64,000 nucleotides of DNA. Source: DASRSS01 sp963799045. GTDB lineage: Bacteria; Actinomycetota; Actinomycetes; Mycobacteriales; Jatrophihabitantaceae. The notes under the pieces were generated by a model. It saw nothing but the letters and a program-made list of their open reading frames with translations. It did no database searches and was not told where the DNA came from. Of the stretch, positions 35,123 to 44,158 are shown piece by piece; within the stretch, counting starts at the first letter, position 1; each line of letters starts with the position of its first letter. A program made the translations under genes and the position numbers. The DNA lies in contig CAWCVN010000006.1 in the NCBI GenBank assembly GCA_963799045.1, positions 124,001 through 188,000 of the forward strand, in the 5' to 3' direction.

Positions 35123-36139
35123 TCAGGCGCGCGCGAACCGCGCGATGCCGTCGAGCACCGCGCGCGTCAGCCAGCCGCGCTCGACCAGCACGACCAGGTG
35201 CGCCATCGTCTCGTTCACGGCCAGCACCTGGTTGAAGACGTCCAACTCGTCGAAGTGCCGCTCGCGACGGGTCCAGCCCAGCGCGTGTGCCACCTCGAAG
35301 GCGCTGGTCGCGCCCGCGTCGACCGCCTCGGCCGTCTGCGTCAGCCGCTGCTCGTGGTGCTCGAGCAGCTCGTCGACGCGGGCGTGCAGCGACATCCCGG
35401 CGGGTCCGTGCGCCGGCAGCAACACCGCGTCCGGCAGCGACCGCATCAGCTCCAGCGAGGCCATGTAGTCGCGCAGCGGGGACGGCGGGCGGGTCAGCTC
35501 GATGCCGATGGACGGCGTGATGTGCGGCAGGACATGGTCGCCGCCGAAGAGCACGTTGGCGTCGATGTCGTGGAAGACCACGTGCCCGCGGGTGTGCCCG
35601 GGGGTGGCGATGACCCGCAGGGTGCGGGTCATCAGCGGCAGCTCGACCTGGTCGGCCAGCCAGCGGTCCGGGTACTCCCAGTCGGTCAGGTCCCGCTCGC
35701 CGTGCCAATCGGCGAGCATCCGGGACAGTTCGGTGGCGCCGGCCTCGGCCAGTCGCGCGACGTCGGGGTGCGCGGTGACCGTGCGCATCGCGTCCAGGCA
35801 CAGCTGCTCGCCCTCGCCGACGGAGACGCTGCTGCCGAAGGCGCGCCGGATCGCGATCGCCTGGGTGTAGTGATCGCGGTGCAGGTGGGTGACCAGGAAC
35901 TCGCGGATCTGGTCGAGGCCGTAGCCGATCGAGGCCAGCGAGCTGGTCAGCAGCGCCTGCGCGTCGCCCATCGCCCAGCCGCCGTCGATGAGCACGAGCT
36001 GCTCGCCGTCGACCACCGCGTAGACGTTGACGGCCTTGAGGTGGTCGCCGGGCAGCGGCAGCGGGATGCGGAAGACGCCGGGGGACTCCTCGTGCGCACC
36101 GGTCTGCTCCCACGCGTGGCGATCGTCCATGGCGTGCAC
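35123..36139 (-). CDS. MBL-fold metallo-hydrolase
   Basis: A 338-residue metallo-beta-lactamase-fold hydrolase. The metal ligands are complete: HLHRDH at about residue 85, GHTRGHV, FGGDH and PAHGPAG. The C-terminal winged-helix-like region (ALGWTRRERHFDELDVFNQV, then NETMAHLVVLVERGWL) is seen in LACTB2-like hydrolases of actinobacteria. The substrate is not known. It is convergent with the giant gene, 4 bases from it. Confidence 0.88.
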   Translation of the reverse strand: MHAMDDRHAWEQTGAHEESPGVFRIPLPLPGDHLKAVNVYAVVDGEQLVLIDGGWAMGDAQALLTSSLASIGYGLDQIREFLVTHLHRDHYTQAIAIRRAFGSSVSVGEGEQLCLDAMRTVTAHPDVARLAEAGATELSRMLADWHGERDLTDWEYPDRWLADQVELPLMTRTLRVIATPGHTRGHVVFHDIDANVLFGGDHVLPHITPSIGIELTRPPSPLRDYMASLELMRSLPDAVLLPAHGPAGMSLHARVDELLEHHEQRLTQTAEAVDAGATSAFEVAHALGWTRRERHFDELDVFNQVLAVNETMAHLVVLVERGWLTRAVLDGIARFARA

Positions 36140-36244
36140 GCTATGGGATCGCCCCGGGCGGGGTACGCCCGGGCCGCAGCCTCCCCGGCGAGGCCCGGCG
36201 GGCTCACCCGCCGTCCGGACTTGCGCCGACCGGCAGGTTCTTGT

Positions 36245-36263
36245 TTAGGTTAGGCGTACCTAA
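36245..36263. promoter_or_regulatory. DtxR/IdeR-type iron box ahead of the ZIP gene
   Basis: TTAGGTTAGGCGTACCTAA matches the known DtxR/IdeR 19-mer (TTAGGTTAGSCTAACCTAA) at all but two central positions. It ends 20 bases before the GTG of the ZIP transporter, where it would overlap the promoter, so a metal-loaded DtxR-family repressor would block transcription. The regulator could be IdeR (iron) or an MntR-like member (manganese). Confidence 0.8.
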
Positions 36264-36283
36264 CTATCGACGGAAGGCGGCTC

Positions 36284-37174
36284 GTGAGCCTGTCCACCAC
36301 CTTGCTGCTCGGCTTCATCGCCGGGGTCACGATCGTGCTCGGCCTGCCGATCGGGCGGCTGCAGCGCCCGGCGCCGGGGCTGCGCGTGTTCCTGAACGCG
36401 ACCGCGGTCGGCGTGCTGCTGTTCCTGTTCTGGGACGTCAGCTCCGCGGCGTGGGAACCGATCGACTCGGCGTTGACAGCGGTGCACGACAACACCGGCG
36501 GACTGGCGCCGGTGTTCGGCTACGGCAGCCTGTTCGCGGGCGGGCTCGCGGTGGGGCTGCTCGGTCTGGTCGGCTACGACCGCTACATGGCGGCCGCGGC
36601 GAGTAGGGCGCGCCGCGGCGGCCCCGGGGCGATGGCGACGTCCGAGCGCCCCGGCGGGCCGACCGGGATCGCGGGCTGGTCCGCTGCGCGCCGGCTGTCG
36701 CTGCTCATCGCGGTCGGGATCGGGCTGCACAACTTCGCCGAGGGCCTGGCGATCGGCCAGTCCGCCGCACGCAACGAGATCGCGCTGGCGACCGTGCTGG
36801 TGATCGGGTTCGCGCTGCACAACGCCACCGAGGGGTTCGGCATCGTCGCGCCGCTCGCGGCGGAGAGCGCCGTCGAGGACGCGAGCGGGGCCAGTGCGGC
36901 CGGACCGCGCCCGAGCTGGGGCTTCCTGCTCTCGATGGCGGCGATCGGTGGCGGCCCGACCTTCGTCGGCACCGCGGTCGGCCACAGCTTCACCTCCGAG
37001 CCGGTCAGCGTCGTGTTCTTGACCCTCGCGGCGGGTTCCATCGTCTACGTGGTCGCGCAGTTGCTCGGGGTGGCCGCCCGGTCGCGGCGCGCCGACCTGG
37101 TGGCGATGGGCCTGCTGCTCGGCATCCTCGCCGGCTTCGTCACCGACGCGATCGTCTCCGCCGGCGGCGCGTAG
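36284..37174 (+). CDS. ZIP-family divalent metal transporter
   Basis: A 296-residue membrane protein with about eight helices. The metal-site motifs of the ZIP family are clear in two adjacent helices: GLHNFAEGLAIG and ALHNATEGFGIVAPL, with His, Asn and Glu ligands. A cytosolic loop of basic and Gly/Pro residues (about 100-125) separates the first helices. It would import zinc, iron or manganese. The GTG start follows GGAAGG. The iron box directly upstream suggests iron- or manganese-dependent repression. Confidence 0.9.
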   Translation: MSLSTTLLLGFIAGVTIVLGLPIGRLQRPAPGLRVFLNATAVGVLLFLFWDVSSAAWEPIDSALTAVHDNTGGLAPVFGYGSLFAGGLAVGLLGLVGYDRYMAAAASRARRGGPGAMATSERPGGPTGIAGWSAARRLSLLIAVGIGLHNFAEGLAIGQSAARNEIALATVLVIGFALHNATEGFGIVAPLAAESAVEDASGASAAGPRPSWGFLLSMAAIGGGPTFVGTAVGHSFTSEPVSVVFLTLAAGSIVYVVAQLLGVAARSRRADLVAMGLLLGILAGFVTDAIVSAGGA

Positions 37175-37203
37175 TCCCATGGCCACGAGCCGGCCCGTCG
37201 ATG

Positions 37204-37938
37204 CTAGGCGAGCCGGATACGCAACCGCCGGAAGCCCCGGCCCTTGTTCTCGAGCTTGGTCACCTCGACCCGGCCGACCATCGCCGTCGAAGCCACGTGC
37301 GTCCCGCCGTCGGCCTGGGTGTCCAGGCCGAGGATGTCGACGATGCGCACCACCTCGATGTCCGGTGGCAACAGGTTGGTGGCGGTGCGGATGATGTCCG
37401 GGATCGCGAACGCCTCGTCGCGGGGCAGGGTCCTCACCTCGATGCGCCGGTCGGCGGCGATCTCGGCGTTCACGGCCTCGGCGACGCGCTCTTTGAAGTC
37501 CGGGGGCACCTCGGACAGGTCGAAGTCCATCCGCGCGGACAACGGTTCCATGTTCCCGCCGGTGACCAGCGCCCCGAAGTCGCGGAACACGACCCCGGTG
37601 AGGACGTGCAGGCCCGAGTGGGTCCGCATCAGCGCGGTGCGGCGCTCGTCGTCCAGGGCGCCGCGCACGGCCGTGCCCGGCGGCGGGATCGGGTCGCCCT
37701 CCGCCGGCAGCAAGTACAGCTCGTCGCCCTTACGCGTGCCGACGATTCGGGTGCGCACGCCGCTCCAGAGCAGTACCCCGTGATCCGGCGGCTGCCCCCC
37801 GCCGCCGGGGTAGAACGCCGACCGGTCGAGCACGATGCCGCTTTCGGCATCGGCCGCGACGACGGTGGCCTCCCATTCGCGCACGCCGGCGTCGTCCAGT
37901 TCGAGACGATGCGTGTGCCCGTGGCGATCAGCCGACAT
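37204..37938 (-). CDS. Alanyl-tRNA editing protein (AlaX type)
   Basis: A 244-residue stand-alone homologue of the AlaRS editing domain, which hydrolyses Ser- or Gly-tRNA(Ala). The N-terminal part has VLDRSAFYPGGGGQPPDHG; the zinc site is HSGLH in the first half and GGTHV in the second. No synthetase domain is present. It is convergent with the ZIP gene and 21 bases downstream of the acyltransferase gene on the same strand. Confidence 0.92.
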   Translation of the reverse strand: MSADRHGHTHRLELDDAGVREWEATVVAADAESGIVLDRSAFYPGGGGQPPDHGVLLWSGVRTRIVGTRKGDELYLLPAEGDPIPPPGTAVRGALDDERRTALMRTHSGLHVLTGVVFRDFGALVTGGNMEPLSARMDFDLSEVPPDFKERVAEAVNAEIAADRRIEVRTLPRDEAFAIPDIIRTATNLLPPDIEVVRIVDILGLDTQADGGTHVASTAMVGRVEVTKLENKGRGFRRLRIRLA

Positions 37939-37959
37939 GGCCCGAGTGTGTCAGGGCGG

Positions 37960-38703
37960 TCAACCTTGGCGCGGAGTGTTGTCGTCGGCGGAGGCGCGCT
38001 CGGGCTGGAAGAACCCGGTGGGGGCGGGTTGCTCGCGCAGCACGGCTACCTCGTCGCGGACCGCAGCCATGATCGCATCGGTGATCTCGCGCAGCGCGGT
38101 TGCGCTCGGCGGGGCGTTGCGGAAGCGGTCGAGGTCGACCGGCTTGCCCACCGAGGCGAGGGTGGTCGGGCGCCGCAGCAGCCGCGCCGCCGAGAACGTG
38201 CGCTTCTGCGCACCCCACTGGCCGATCGGGATGACCGGCGTCTCCGGCCGGAGCAGCCAGAGCCGGGCGATGCCGGTCTTGGCGCGCATCGGCCACTGCT
38301 GCGGATCCTTGGTGATCGTGCCCTCGGGGTAGATGACGATCGCCTCGCCGCGTTCGAGCGCGGTCACCGCGTCGCGCAGCGACTGCGCGGCGTCCGTGGT
38401 CCCGCGGTAGACCGGGATCTGATTCGACCCGCGGAACACCGGTCCGGTGATCGCCTTGTGGAACAGCGACGCCTTGATCATGAAGCGGGGGACCCGCCCC
38501 GACTGCCACACCAACCGGGCGGTCACCAACGTGTCGATGTGCGAGATGTGGTTGATGGCGATGATGACGCCGCCGTCGGCCGGCGGGGTAATGCCATCGA
38601 GGTTGCGCCAGCGGATCTTGTACAGCAGTCCGACGAGGGGATAGATCACGATTACGCACAACCGGATCCAGAAACCCGCCTTCGGCTTGTGCAGTCGGCT
38701 CAC
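37960..38703 (-). CDS. 1-acyl-sn-glycerol-3-phosphate acyltransferase (PlsC family)
   Basis: A 247-residue membrane-associated acyltransferase. An N-terminal hydrophobic segment (LCVIVIYPLVGLLYKIRW) precedes the catalytic NHISHIDTL (HX4D) and the substrate-binding VFRGSNQIPVYR and IVIYPEGTITKD. It acylates lysophosphatidate in phospholipid synthesis or a related lipid. It may be co-transcribed with the AlaX gene. Confidence 0.9.
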   Translation of the reverse strand: MSRLHKPKAGFWIRLCVIVIYPLVGLLYKIRWRNLDGITPPADGGVIIAINHISHIDTLVTARLVWQSGRVPRFMIKASLFHKAITGPVFRGSNQIPVYRGTTDAAQSLRDAVTALERGEAIVIYPEGTITKDPQQWPMRAKTGIARLWLLRPETPVIPIGQWGAQKRTFSAARLLRRPTTLASVGKPVDLDRFRNAPPSATALREITDAIMAAVRDEVAVLREQPAPTGFFQPERASADDNTPRQG

Positions 38704-38834
38704 GGGCTCTCCTTGCCTCGACCGCCTGGGCGGGTGCCTCTAGTTACGGTTGCGTAGGTTAGTCTGCCGCGTCGCGGGCGGCGGGCCGAGCCCCCGTGGT
38801 GCGGTTCTCACCCCCGGTAGTCTTGGCCCTAGCT

Positions 38835-38908
38835 GCCGCCTTAGCTCAGTTGGCCAGAGCAATCGCCTTGTAAGCGATAGGTCGTCGGTTCGAACCCGAC
38901 AGGCGGCT
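38835..38908 (+). tRNA. tRNA-Thr (anticodon TGT)
   Basis: The acceptor stem GCCGCCT (38835-38841) pairs fully with AGGCGGC (38901-38907), with U as discriminator. The anticodon arm is ATCGC-CTTGTAA-GCGAT, anticodon TGT. The T arm is GTCGG-TTCGAAC-CCGAC. CCA is not encoded. TAGTCT at 38818-38823 is a fitting -10. An integrase remnant follows directly, so the tRNA 3' end is a likely attachment site. Confidence 0.95.
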
Positions 38909-39025
38909 CCGGATTCCGGGGGCTGGAACACCCTCAAGACTGTCTCCTTGCCCTGTGGGGGCCAACGCGGGGGCCAGTCGCGCCCACCGGTGGACGGCTT
39001 TCCCCGCCGTGACGCCTTCTGGGGC

Positions 39026-39319
39026 ATGGACACGAACGCGCCGCACCGCGTCGATCGCATCGCCCAGCTCGCCGAGCTGATCGCGGAGCTCGCTGCCGTC
39101 CTGACGGAGGAGTCGGCAGCTCCCGCGGCGGTCCCCGAGCAGGCCGTGTTGCTCGACGTGGCAGAGGCCGCCCGGATGCTGGGCATCTCCCGCGCGAAGC
39201 TCTACGACGGCCCGATCAAGCGCGGCGAGCTGGCCACGGTGCTCATCGGCACGCGACGCCTCGTCCCGCGCTCGGCCCTCGATGCGTACGTCGCCGACCT
39301 GACGGCCAGGTACTCGTGA
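39026..39319 (+). CDS. Excisionase-like small HTH protein
   Basis: A 97-residue protein with an N-terminal helical region (RIAQLAELIAELAAVLTEES) and a C-terminal winged-helix domain of the excisionase/MerR-like kind: LLDVAEAARMLGISRAKLYD, then IGTRRLVPRSALDAYVADL. Such proteins set the direction of recombination or regulate an integrase. Its TGA overlaps the GTG of the integrase fragment by 3 bases. The frame is open further upstream through the tRNA, so the ATG at 39026 was chosen on family fit. Confidence 0.8.
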   Translation: MDTNAPHRVDRIAQLAELIAELAAVLTEESAAPAAVPEQAVLLDVAEAARMLGISRAKLYDGPIKRGELATVLIGTRRLVPRSALDAYVADLTARYS

Positions 39320-39640
39320 CCGGCCACCGGGCCGCCGCCGGACGCAGCACGATCTACCAGCAGCCGGACGGCAGCTGGCGCGGCGAGGTCTCCTTCGGTA
39401 CCGATCCGGCCAGCGGGCGGCGGCTTCGCCGCAAGGTCCGCGGACAGACCCGCGAGGCGGTGGCCAAGAAGGTGCGAGTCCTCGAGCGGGAGCGCGACGC
39501 CGGCATTCGCCGGACCCAGGCGCGCACGGTGGCCTCCTGGCTGGAGGAGTGGATCGCCGGGCGCGAACTCGAGGTGCGCGCGACGACCGTGCACGGATAC
39601 CGGTCGGACCTGCGGCACATCACGGTGTCCGGGAAAGCGG
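39316..39640 (+). pseudogene. Truncated phage-type tyrosine integrase
   Basis: Only the N-terminal arm-binding domain (STIYQQPDGSWRGEVSFGTD) and the beginning of the core-binding SAM-like domain (ASWLEEWIAGRELEVRATTV, then YRSDLRHIT) are present. After about 39620 the family match is lost, and the catalytic domain with its R-H-R-Y residues is absent. The open frame runs on to 40800 through the MMPL gene as an overlap. Beside tRNA-Thr and an excisionase-like gene, this is what is left of an integrated element. Confidence 0.8.
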
Positions 39641-39739
39641 GTCGGGTTCGGCTATCGCGTAGGTATCCCCCGGGCGAGGTAGGGATAACCCCACCATGGA
39701 AGAAGGGGGTCGGCCGCGACAGTTCGGTGGTGTGCACCA

Positions 39740-42124
39740 ATGCTTTCGGCCGCGTCCGCTGCGAACCTTCGTTGCATGACTTCACGTGTGTCGCTCACCG
39801 AATCCGCAGCCGCTCGTTCCGCTCTACGATCCGGGGTTCTCGTTCGCCTCGTCCGGTCCGCTGCGCGAGGCGCGCAACGGCACCCCAAGACGATCATCGG
39901 GCTGTGGCTCATGTTCGTGATCATCTGCGCGGCCGGCGGCTCGATCATTGGAACCAAGTCCCTGACCGGTGTGCAGGAGGAAGTGGGCCAGTCTGCGAAG
40001 GCAGACACCCTGATCCAGCAAGCCGGACTGGCCGACGCCGCGGTGGAGAACGTGCTGGTCAGTTCCTCGTCCGCGCCTCGGACCGCGCGTGCAGCCCATG
40101 CCCTCACCGTCCGGCTGAGCGCGCTGCCAGAGGTTGCTTCGGTGCGCGGCCCTGCAGGTTCGGCGGCGCTGTCGACCGACGCGGGCAGGGTGGTTCTGGT
40201 GCAGGTCGGGCTGGCTGGCAATCCGCAACGCGCGTCCGATCATGTGGGCTCGGTCGAGAGCGCCGTGACCGCGGTGCAGAGTTCCCATCCGGGGGTACGC
40301 ATCCAGGAGGCCGGTTCTGGCAGTGTCAGCAAGTCGATCAGCGACGTCATCTCGAACGACTTGGGCAGAGCCGAGACGATCGCGCTGCCCATCACCTTGC
40401 TGATACTGGTGCTGGCCTTCGGCGCGTTGGTCGCGGCGTCGGTACCGCTGCTGCTCGGGTTGACCTCGGTCGCCGCTGCGTCTGGAGCGCTGGGCCTGGT
40501 ATCGCACCTGGCACCGAACGGCGAATCGACGTCGGCCGTGGTGGCGCTGATTGGTCTTGCGGTCGGGGTGGACTACTCGCTGTTCTACGTGCGCCGCGAG
40601 CGGGAGGAGCGCCGGCGCGGCCTGCCGGAGGGCCGACTACAACGGCGGCGGCGCGGCGGTGCGCCTGTCGATACGGCCGTGGCCGTCCGCGCGGAGTCTG
40701 CGTTGACGGCGGCGGCGGCGTCGGTGGGACGAGCCATCTTGATCTCTGGGTTCACGGTGATCGTTGCGTTGGCCGGTCTCTTGATCACCGGGCAGGGTGA
40801 CTTCGTCTCGATAGGGCTGGGCACGATCCTGGTCGTGGCGATCGCAGTCCTCGGTTCGCTGACAGTGCTGCCGGCCGTGCTTGCGCTGCTCGGTGACCGG
40901 GTCGATCGCGGACGAATCCCCGGTTACCGCCGGATGCTCGCCCGCCGCGCGCGGCGCGAGGAGCAGACGGGACGGACGACCGGGACGTGGGCCGTGCTTG
41001 CACGCGTGGTGACGGCGCGGCCGGTGATCTCCCTCGTGTCGGCCGTGTGTTTGCTCGGCCTCCTTGCCATCCCGATGTTCGGGATGCGCACCGGCGGGTT
41101 GGGCGTCGAAGAGTTGCCTCCCGACCTACCGGTCGTGACCGCCACGCACGCGATCGAGAACGCGTTCCCGGGAGCGCCGTCCGACGCCCAACTCGTGGTA
41201 CGGGGCACCAACCTTAGGGGCACGGCGGCGCGGGCCGAGCTGGCCGCGCTGGGCACGCGGGCGCTGGAGGTCACTGGCGGCAATGGTGGGGTCACGGTGG
41301 TTGTGTCGCATGATCAGAGGCTGGCGCGTGTGGACGTGCCGATGCCGGACCGCGGCGAGGGCGCGGCGAAGACCACGGTGAAGCAACTACGCTCTGAGGT
41401 GGCACCGACAGTGAGCCACGTGCCGGGAGCCGTCGGGGATGCGTTGGTCACGGGTGACGCCGCGTCGAGCTTGGACTACTCGGCCCGGATGGCGTCGGTG
41501 ACACCAGAGGTCATCGGGTTCGTGCTGGCGCTCGGCTTCCTACTCCTGCTGTTCACGTTCCGCGCGCCGCTCCTGGCGGCTTCAGTGATGCTGCTGAACC
41601 TGCTGTCCATCGGGGCCACATACGGGATCCTGGTCGCGGTGTTCCAGCACACCTGGGCTGAGCAGGCGCTAGGCTTCCACTCCACGGGACGAATCATCGA
41701 CTGGCTCCCGCTGTTCATGTTCGTGGTCCTGTTCGGGTTGTCGATGGACTACACCGTGCTCATCCTCGAACGCATCCGCGAAGCGCGCCGGGCCGGTCGT
41801 CCGCCGCGCGAGGCGGCCGCGGAGGGCGTGGCCGCGACAGCCGGCACCGTGACCAGCGCCGCAGTGGTGATGGTGGCGGTGTTTGCGATCTTCGCCACCC
41901 TCGATATCATCACGTTCAAGCAGCTCGGAGTCGGTCTGGCCGCCGCGGTGCTGTTGGACGCCACGGTGGTCCGCGGCGTAGCTGTCCCGGCGGTGATCGC
42001 CCTGCTCGGCCGGCGGGGCTGGCCCGTACGTCGCACTGCGGCCGAAGGATCGGCCCAGCACGCAGAATCGGGTCTGTGGGAAAATCAGCTCATGTCACCG
42101 GTCCGCCCGGGACGGCAGCCGTGA
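39740..42124 (+). CDS. MMPL-family RND transporter
   Basis: About 794 residues with the MMPL layout: one helix near residue 50 (TIIGLWLMFVIICAAGGSII), a large extracytoplasmic loop, five helices (LPITLLILVLAFGALVAASV, GLAVGVDYSLFYVRR), then the same pattern repeated (SMDYTVLILERIREARRAGR). Both GxxxD(Y)S/T proton-relay motifs are present. Such proteins export lipids or hydrophobic compounds by proton motive force. The start is ATG 39740, or 39776 giving a shorter tail. The final GTGA overlaps the kinase start, so transport and sensing genes are coupled. Confidence 0.9.
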   Translation: MLSAASAANLRCMTSRVSLTESAAARSALRSGVLVRLVRSAARGAQRHPKTIIGLWLMFVIICAAGGSIIGTKSLTGVQEEVGQSAKADTLIQQAGLADAAVENVLVSSSSAPRTARAAHALTVRLSALPEVASVRGPAGSAALSTDAGRVVLVQVGLAGNPQRASDHVGSVESAVTAVQSSHPGVRIQEAGSGSVSKSISDVISNDLGRAETIALPITLLILVLAFGALVAASVPLLLGLTSVAAASGALGLVSHLAPNGESTSAVVALIGLAVGVDYSLFYVRREREERRRGLPEGRLQRRRRGGAPVDTAVAVRAESALTAAAASVGRAILISGFTVIVALAGLLITGQGDFVSIGLGTILVVAIAVLGSLTVLPAVLALLGDRVDRGRIPGYRRMLARRARREEQTGRTTGTWAVLARVVTARPVISLVSAVCLLGLLAIPMFGMRTGGLGVEELPPDLPVVTATHAIENAFPGAPSDAQLVVRGTNLRGTAARAELAALGTRALEVTGGNGGVTVVVSHDQRLARVDVPMPDRGEGAAKTTVKQLRSEVAPTVSHVPGAVGDALVTGDAASSLDYSARMASVTPEVIGFVLALGFLLLLFTFRAPLLAASVMLLNLLSIGATYGILVAVFQHTWAEQALGFHSTGRIIDWLPLFMFVVLFGLSMDYTVLILERIREARRAGRPPREAAAEGVAATAGTVTSAAVVMVAVFAIFATLDIITFKQLGVGLAAAVLLDATVVRGVAVPAVIALLGRRGWPVRRTAAEGSAQHAESGLWENQLMSPVRPGRQP

Positions 42125-43173
42125 ACCCTGCCGACCCCGCGACGAGCCCGGTGACGGGCAGGCACACAGCCGGTTGGGTCCTGTCGGTGGCGATCGCCGG
42201 CACGGTCCTTCTCGGTGCGGTGCTCACCGTCATCTGGGGTACGGTCGGCGGCTATTACTGGCCGCGATGGATCTGGCTCGGCTGCCTCGGTGTCCTTGCG
42301 CCGATGGCGATCCGGGTGCACGTCCAGTCGCGCGCCACCCAGGTGCAGCGCTGGCTGATTGGCGACGTTGACGCAAGCGCGGCTCTGGCCGGCTACATCG
42401 TGCTGATCTGGTGTTTCGCCGGGGCGTCGGCGCCGTTCTGGCCAGTGTGGATCATCCTGTCGTTGGCCGCCGTGGTCGCCGTCCATGCGTTGATCGTCTA
42501 CCGCGACAAGCTGCCGTCGATCGGCAAGACGAGGGAGCTGAGCGACCGCGTCGACACGCTCACCCGGACCCGCCGTGGCGCCGTGGACGTGCAGGCTGCA
42601 CAGCTTCAACGCATCGAGCGCGACCTGCACGACGGCGCCCAGGCACGCCTGGTCGCGCTGTCGATGCAGCTCGGCCGGGCCGAGGCGAGGCTCGGTGACG
42701 ACCCCGATACGGCGAACCTGGTCCGCGCTGCGAGGGCGGAGGCCTCGGCCGCGATCGCGGAGTTGCGTGATCTGGCCAGGGGAATCGCTCCACCGGTGTT
42801 GACCGACCGGGGACTGACCGCGGCAGTCCGATCCCTGGCGCACCGGTCCAGTACGACGGTCACCATCGTCGAGGACACTGTGATCGATCGATTGCCGCCC
42901 GCGGTGGAGAACGCCGCGTATTTCGTCGTCGCCGAGGCGCTGACGAACGTAGCCAAGCATGCACCCGGCGCAGCGGTCGTCGTGACGTTGGCTGAGCGGG
43001 GACAGCTGCTGCTGATCGATGTTGCCGATGACGGACCCGGTGGAGCCGATCCGCGCAGTACCGGCCTGGATGGGCTGCGGGCGCGCGCGGAAGCGCTCGA
43101 CGGATCACTCGTCGTCACATCGCCGCCGGGCGGTCCGACCCGCATTCATGCGGAGCTGCCATGCGGGTCGTGA
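42121..43173 (+). CDS. Two-component sensor histidine kinase (NarL partner type)
   Basis: A 350-residue kinase with four N-terminal membrane helices in the first 125 residues (HTAGWVLSVAIAGTVLLGAV, YIVLIWCFAGASAPFWPVWI). The HisKA_3 motif ERDLHDGAQARLVALSMQLG places the phosphorylated His at about 170. The HATPase has NVAKHAPGA (N box) and DDGPGGADPRSTGLDGLRAR. The GTG at 42121 gives a 4-base overlap with the MMPL stop; a GTG 45 bases upstream is also open. It overlaps the response regulator by 13 bases. Confidence 0.92.
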   Translation: MNPADPATSPVTGRHTAGWVLSVAIAGTVLLGAVLTVIWGTVGGYYWPRWIWLGCLGVLAPMAIRVHVQSRATQVQRWLIGDVDASAALAGYIVLIWCFAGASAPFWPVWIILSLAAVVAVHALIVYRDKLPSIGKTRELSDRVDTLTRTRRGAVDVQAAQLQRIERDLHDGAQARLVALSMQLGRAEARLGDDPDTANLVRAARAEASAAIAELRDLARGIAPPVLTDRGLTAAVRSLAHRSSTTVTIVEDTVIDRLPPAVENAAYFVVAEALTNVAKHAPGAAVVVTLAERGQLLLIDVADDGPGGADPRSTGLDGLRARAEALDGSLVVTSPPGGPTRIHAELPCGS

Positions 43174-43826
43174 TCTGTGAGGACCATGCGCTGTTGCGAG
43201 ACGGCATTATTGCGCTGCTGCGCGAGGCGGGCCAGGACGTCGTCGGTGACACCGATACCGCCGACGGGCTGCTCGCTTTGGTTGCCGAACACCACCCCGA
43301 CCTTGCGATCGTCGACATCCGACTCCCCCCCACATTCCGTGATGAGGGAATCCGCGCGGCCGTCGCTGCCCGACAACAGCAGCCGCGGCTGGGTGTGTTG
43401 ATCCTGTCCCAATATGTCGAACCGGTGTACGCCGCCGAGCTTCTGAACTCGGGTGCGGGCGGTGTCGGATACCTGCTCAAGGAGCGGGTCGGTGATGTGA
43501 ACGACTTCCTCGACGCGGCCCACCGGGTCGCCGCGGGCGGCACAGCATTGGATCGCGAAGTCGTCACCGAACTCCTGAGCGTCCGCGAGGGACGGGCCCG
43601 TGGCAGCGGGAGGGAACTCGACGCACTCAGCGCGCGCGAGCGTGAGGTGCTCGCGCTCATGGCGGAGGGGCGTAGCAACGCCGCGATCGGCCGGACGCTC
43701 GTCATCAGCGCCGGCGCCGTAGAGAAGCATGTGTCCAACATCTTCAGCAAGCTCGCGCTGCCCGCTACCGGCGATGATCACCGTCGTGTGCTGGCCGTGG
43801 TTGCCTACCTGCGCGCGGTCACCTAA
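43161..43826 (+). CDS. LuxR/NarL-type response regulator
   Basis: A 221-residue regulator with a receiver domain (VVICEDHALLRDGIIALLRE; phospho-acceptor Asp52 in IVDIRLPP; Lys in YLLKERVG) and a C-terminal LuxR helix-turn-helix (ALSAREREVLALMAEGRSNA, then SAGAVEKHVSNIFSKL). It is translated from within the kinase gene, so the pair forms one two-component system that most likely controls the MMPL transporter upstream. Confidence 0.94.
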   Translation: MRVVICEDHALLRDGIIALLREAGQDVVGDTDTADGLLALVAEHHPDLAIVDIRLPPTFRDEGIRAAVAARQQQPRLGVLILSQYVEPVYAAELLNSGAGGVGYLLKERVGDVNDFLDAAHRVAAGGTALDREVVTELLSVREGRARGSGRELDALSAREREVLALMAEGRSNAAIGRTLVISAGAVEKHVSNIFSKLALPATGDDHRRVLAVVAYLRAVT

Positions 43827-44158
43827 ACGTTCGCCCCCGGTTCGTCGCCAGGCAGGCAGATTCGGTCGGTGGAACCAACTTCCGTCGTGCACGTTGGTCG
43901 TGTCCGACGAGGCGATGTTGTCGAGCCGCCTTCATTCTTTGTAGACGCTCTAACACTTCCGGGCAGTCCAGGTCCAATTCCACCGCCAGCAGAGCGAAAG
44001 CGAAGGTCTTGCTCATGAATCGATCGGCTCGAATCGTTTCCTCGACCAGGCCGCGGCGGTGCCGCGAAGCAGCCTGACGGTCTGGCCCGAGTCAGGTCAC
44101 ACCGCTGCCGTGCTTCGCCTGACCGGAGGTGCTGTCCCGGCTCATCGACGCAGGTTGA
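43827..44158. other. Gene-poor, decayed stretch
   Basis: 332 bases without a convincing gene. A minus-strand frame of 65 codons (43819-44016, starting MSKTFAFALLAVELDLDCPE) is open. It has no ribosome-binding site I trust and no family I recognise. The local composition is richer in A/T than the surroundings (TTCATTCTTTGTAGACGC). The stretch ends in the broken 5' end of a TetR gene, so it looks like a deletion or recombination scar. Confidence 0.5.

Noticed and set aside
43819..44016. 65-codon minus-strand frame (MSKTFAFALLAV...)
   Set aside because: It overlaps the end of the response regulator, has no convincing ribosome-binding site and matches no family I know; it is noted only as part of the gene-poor stretch.
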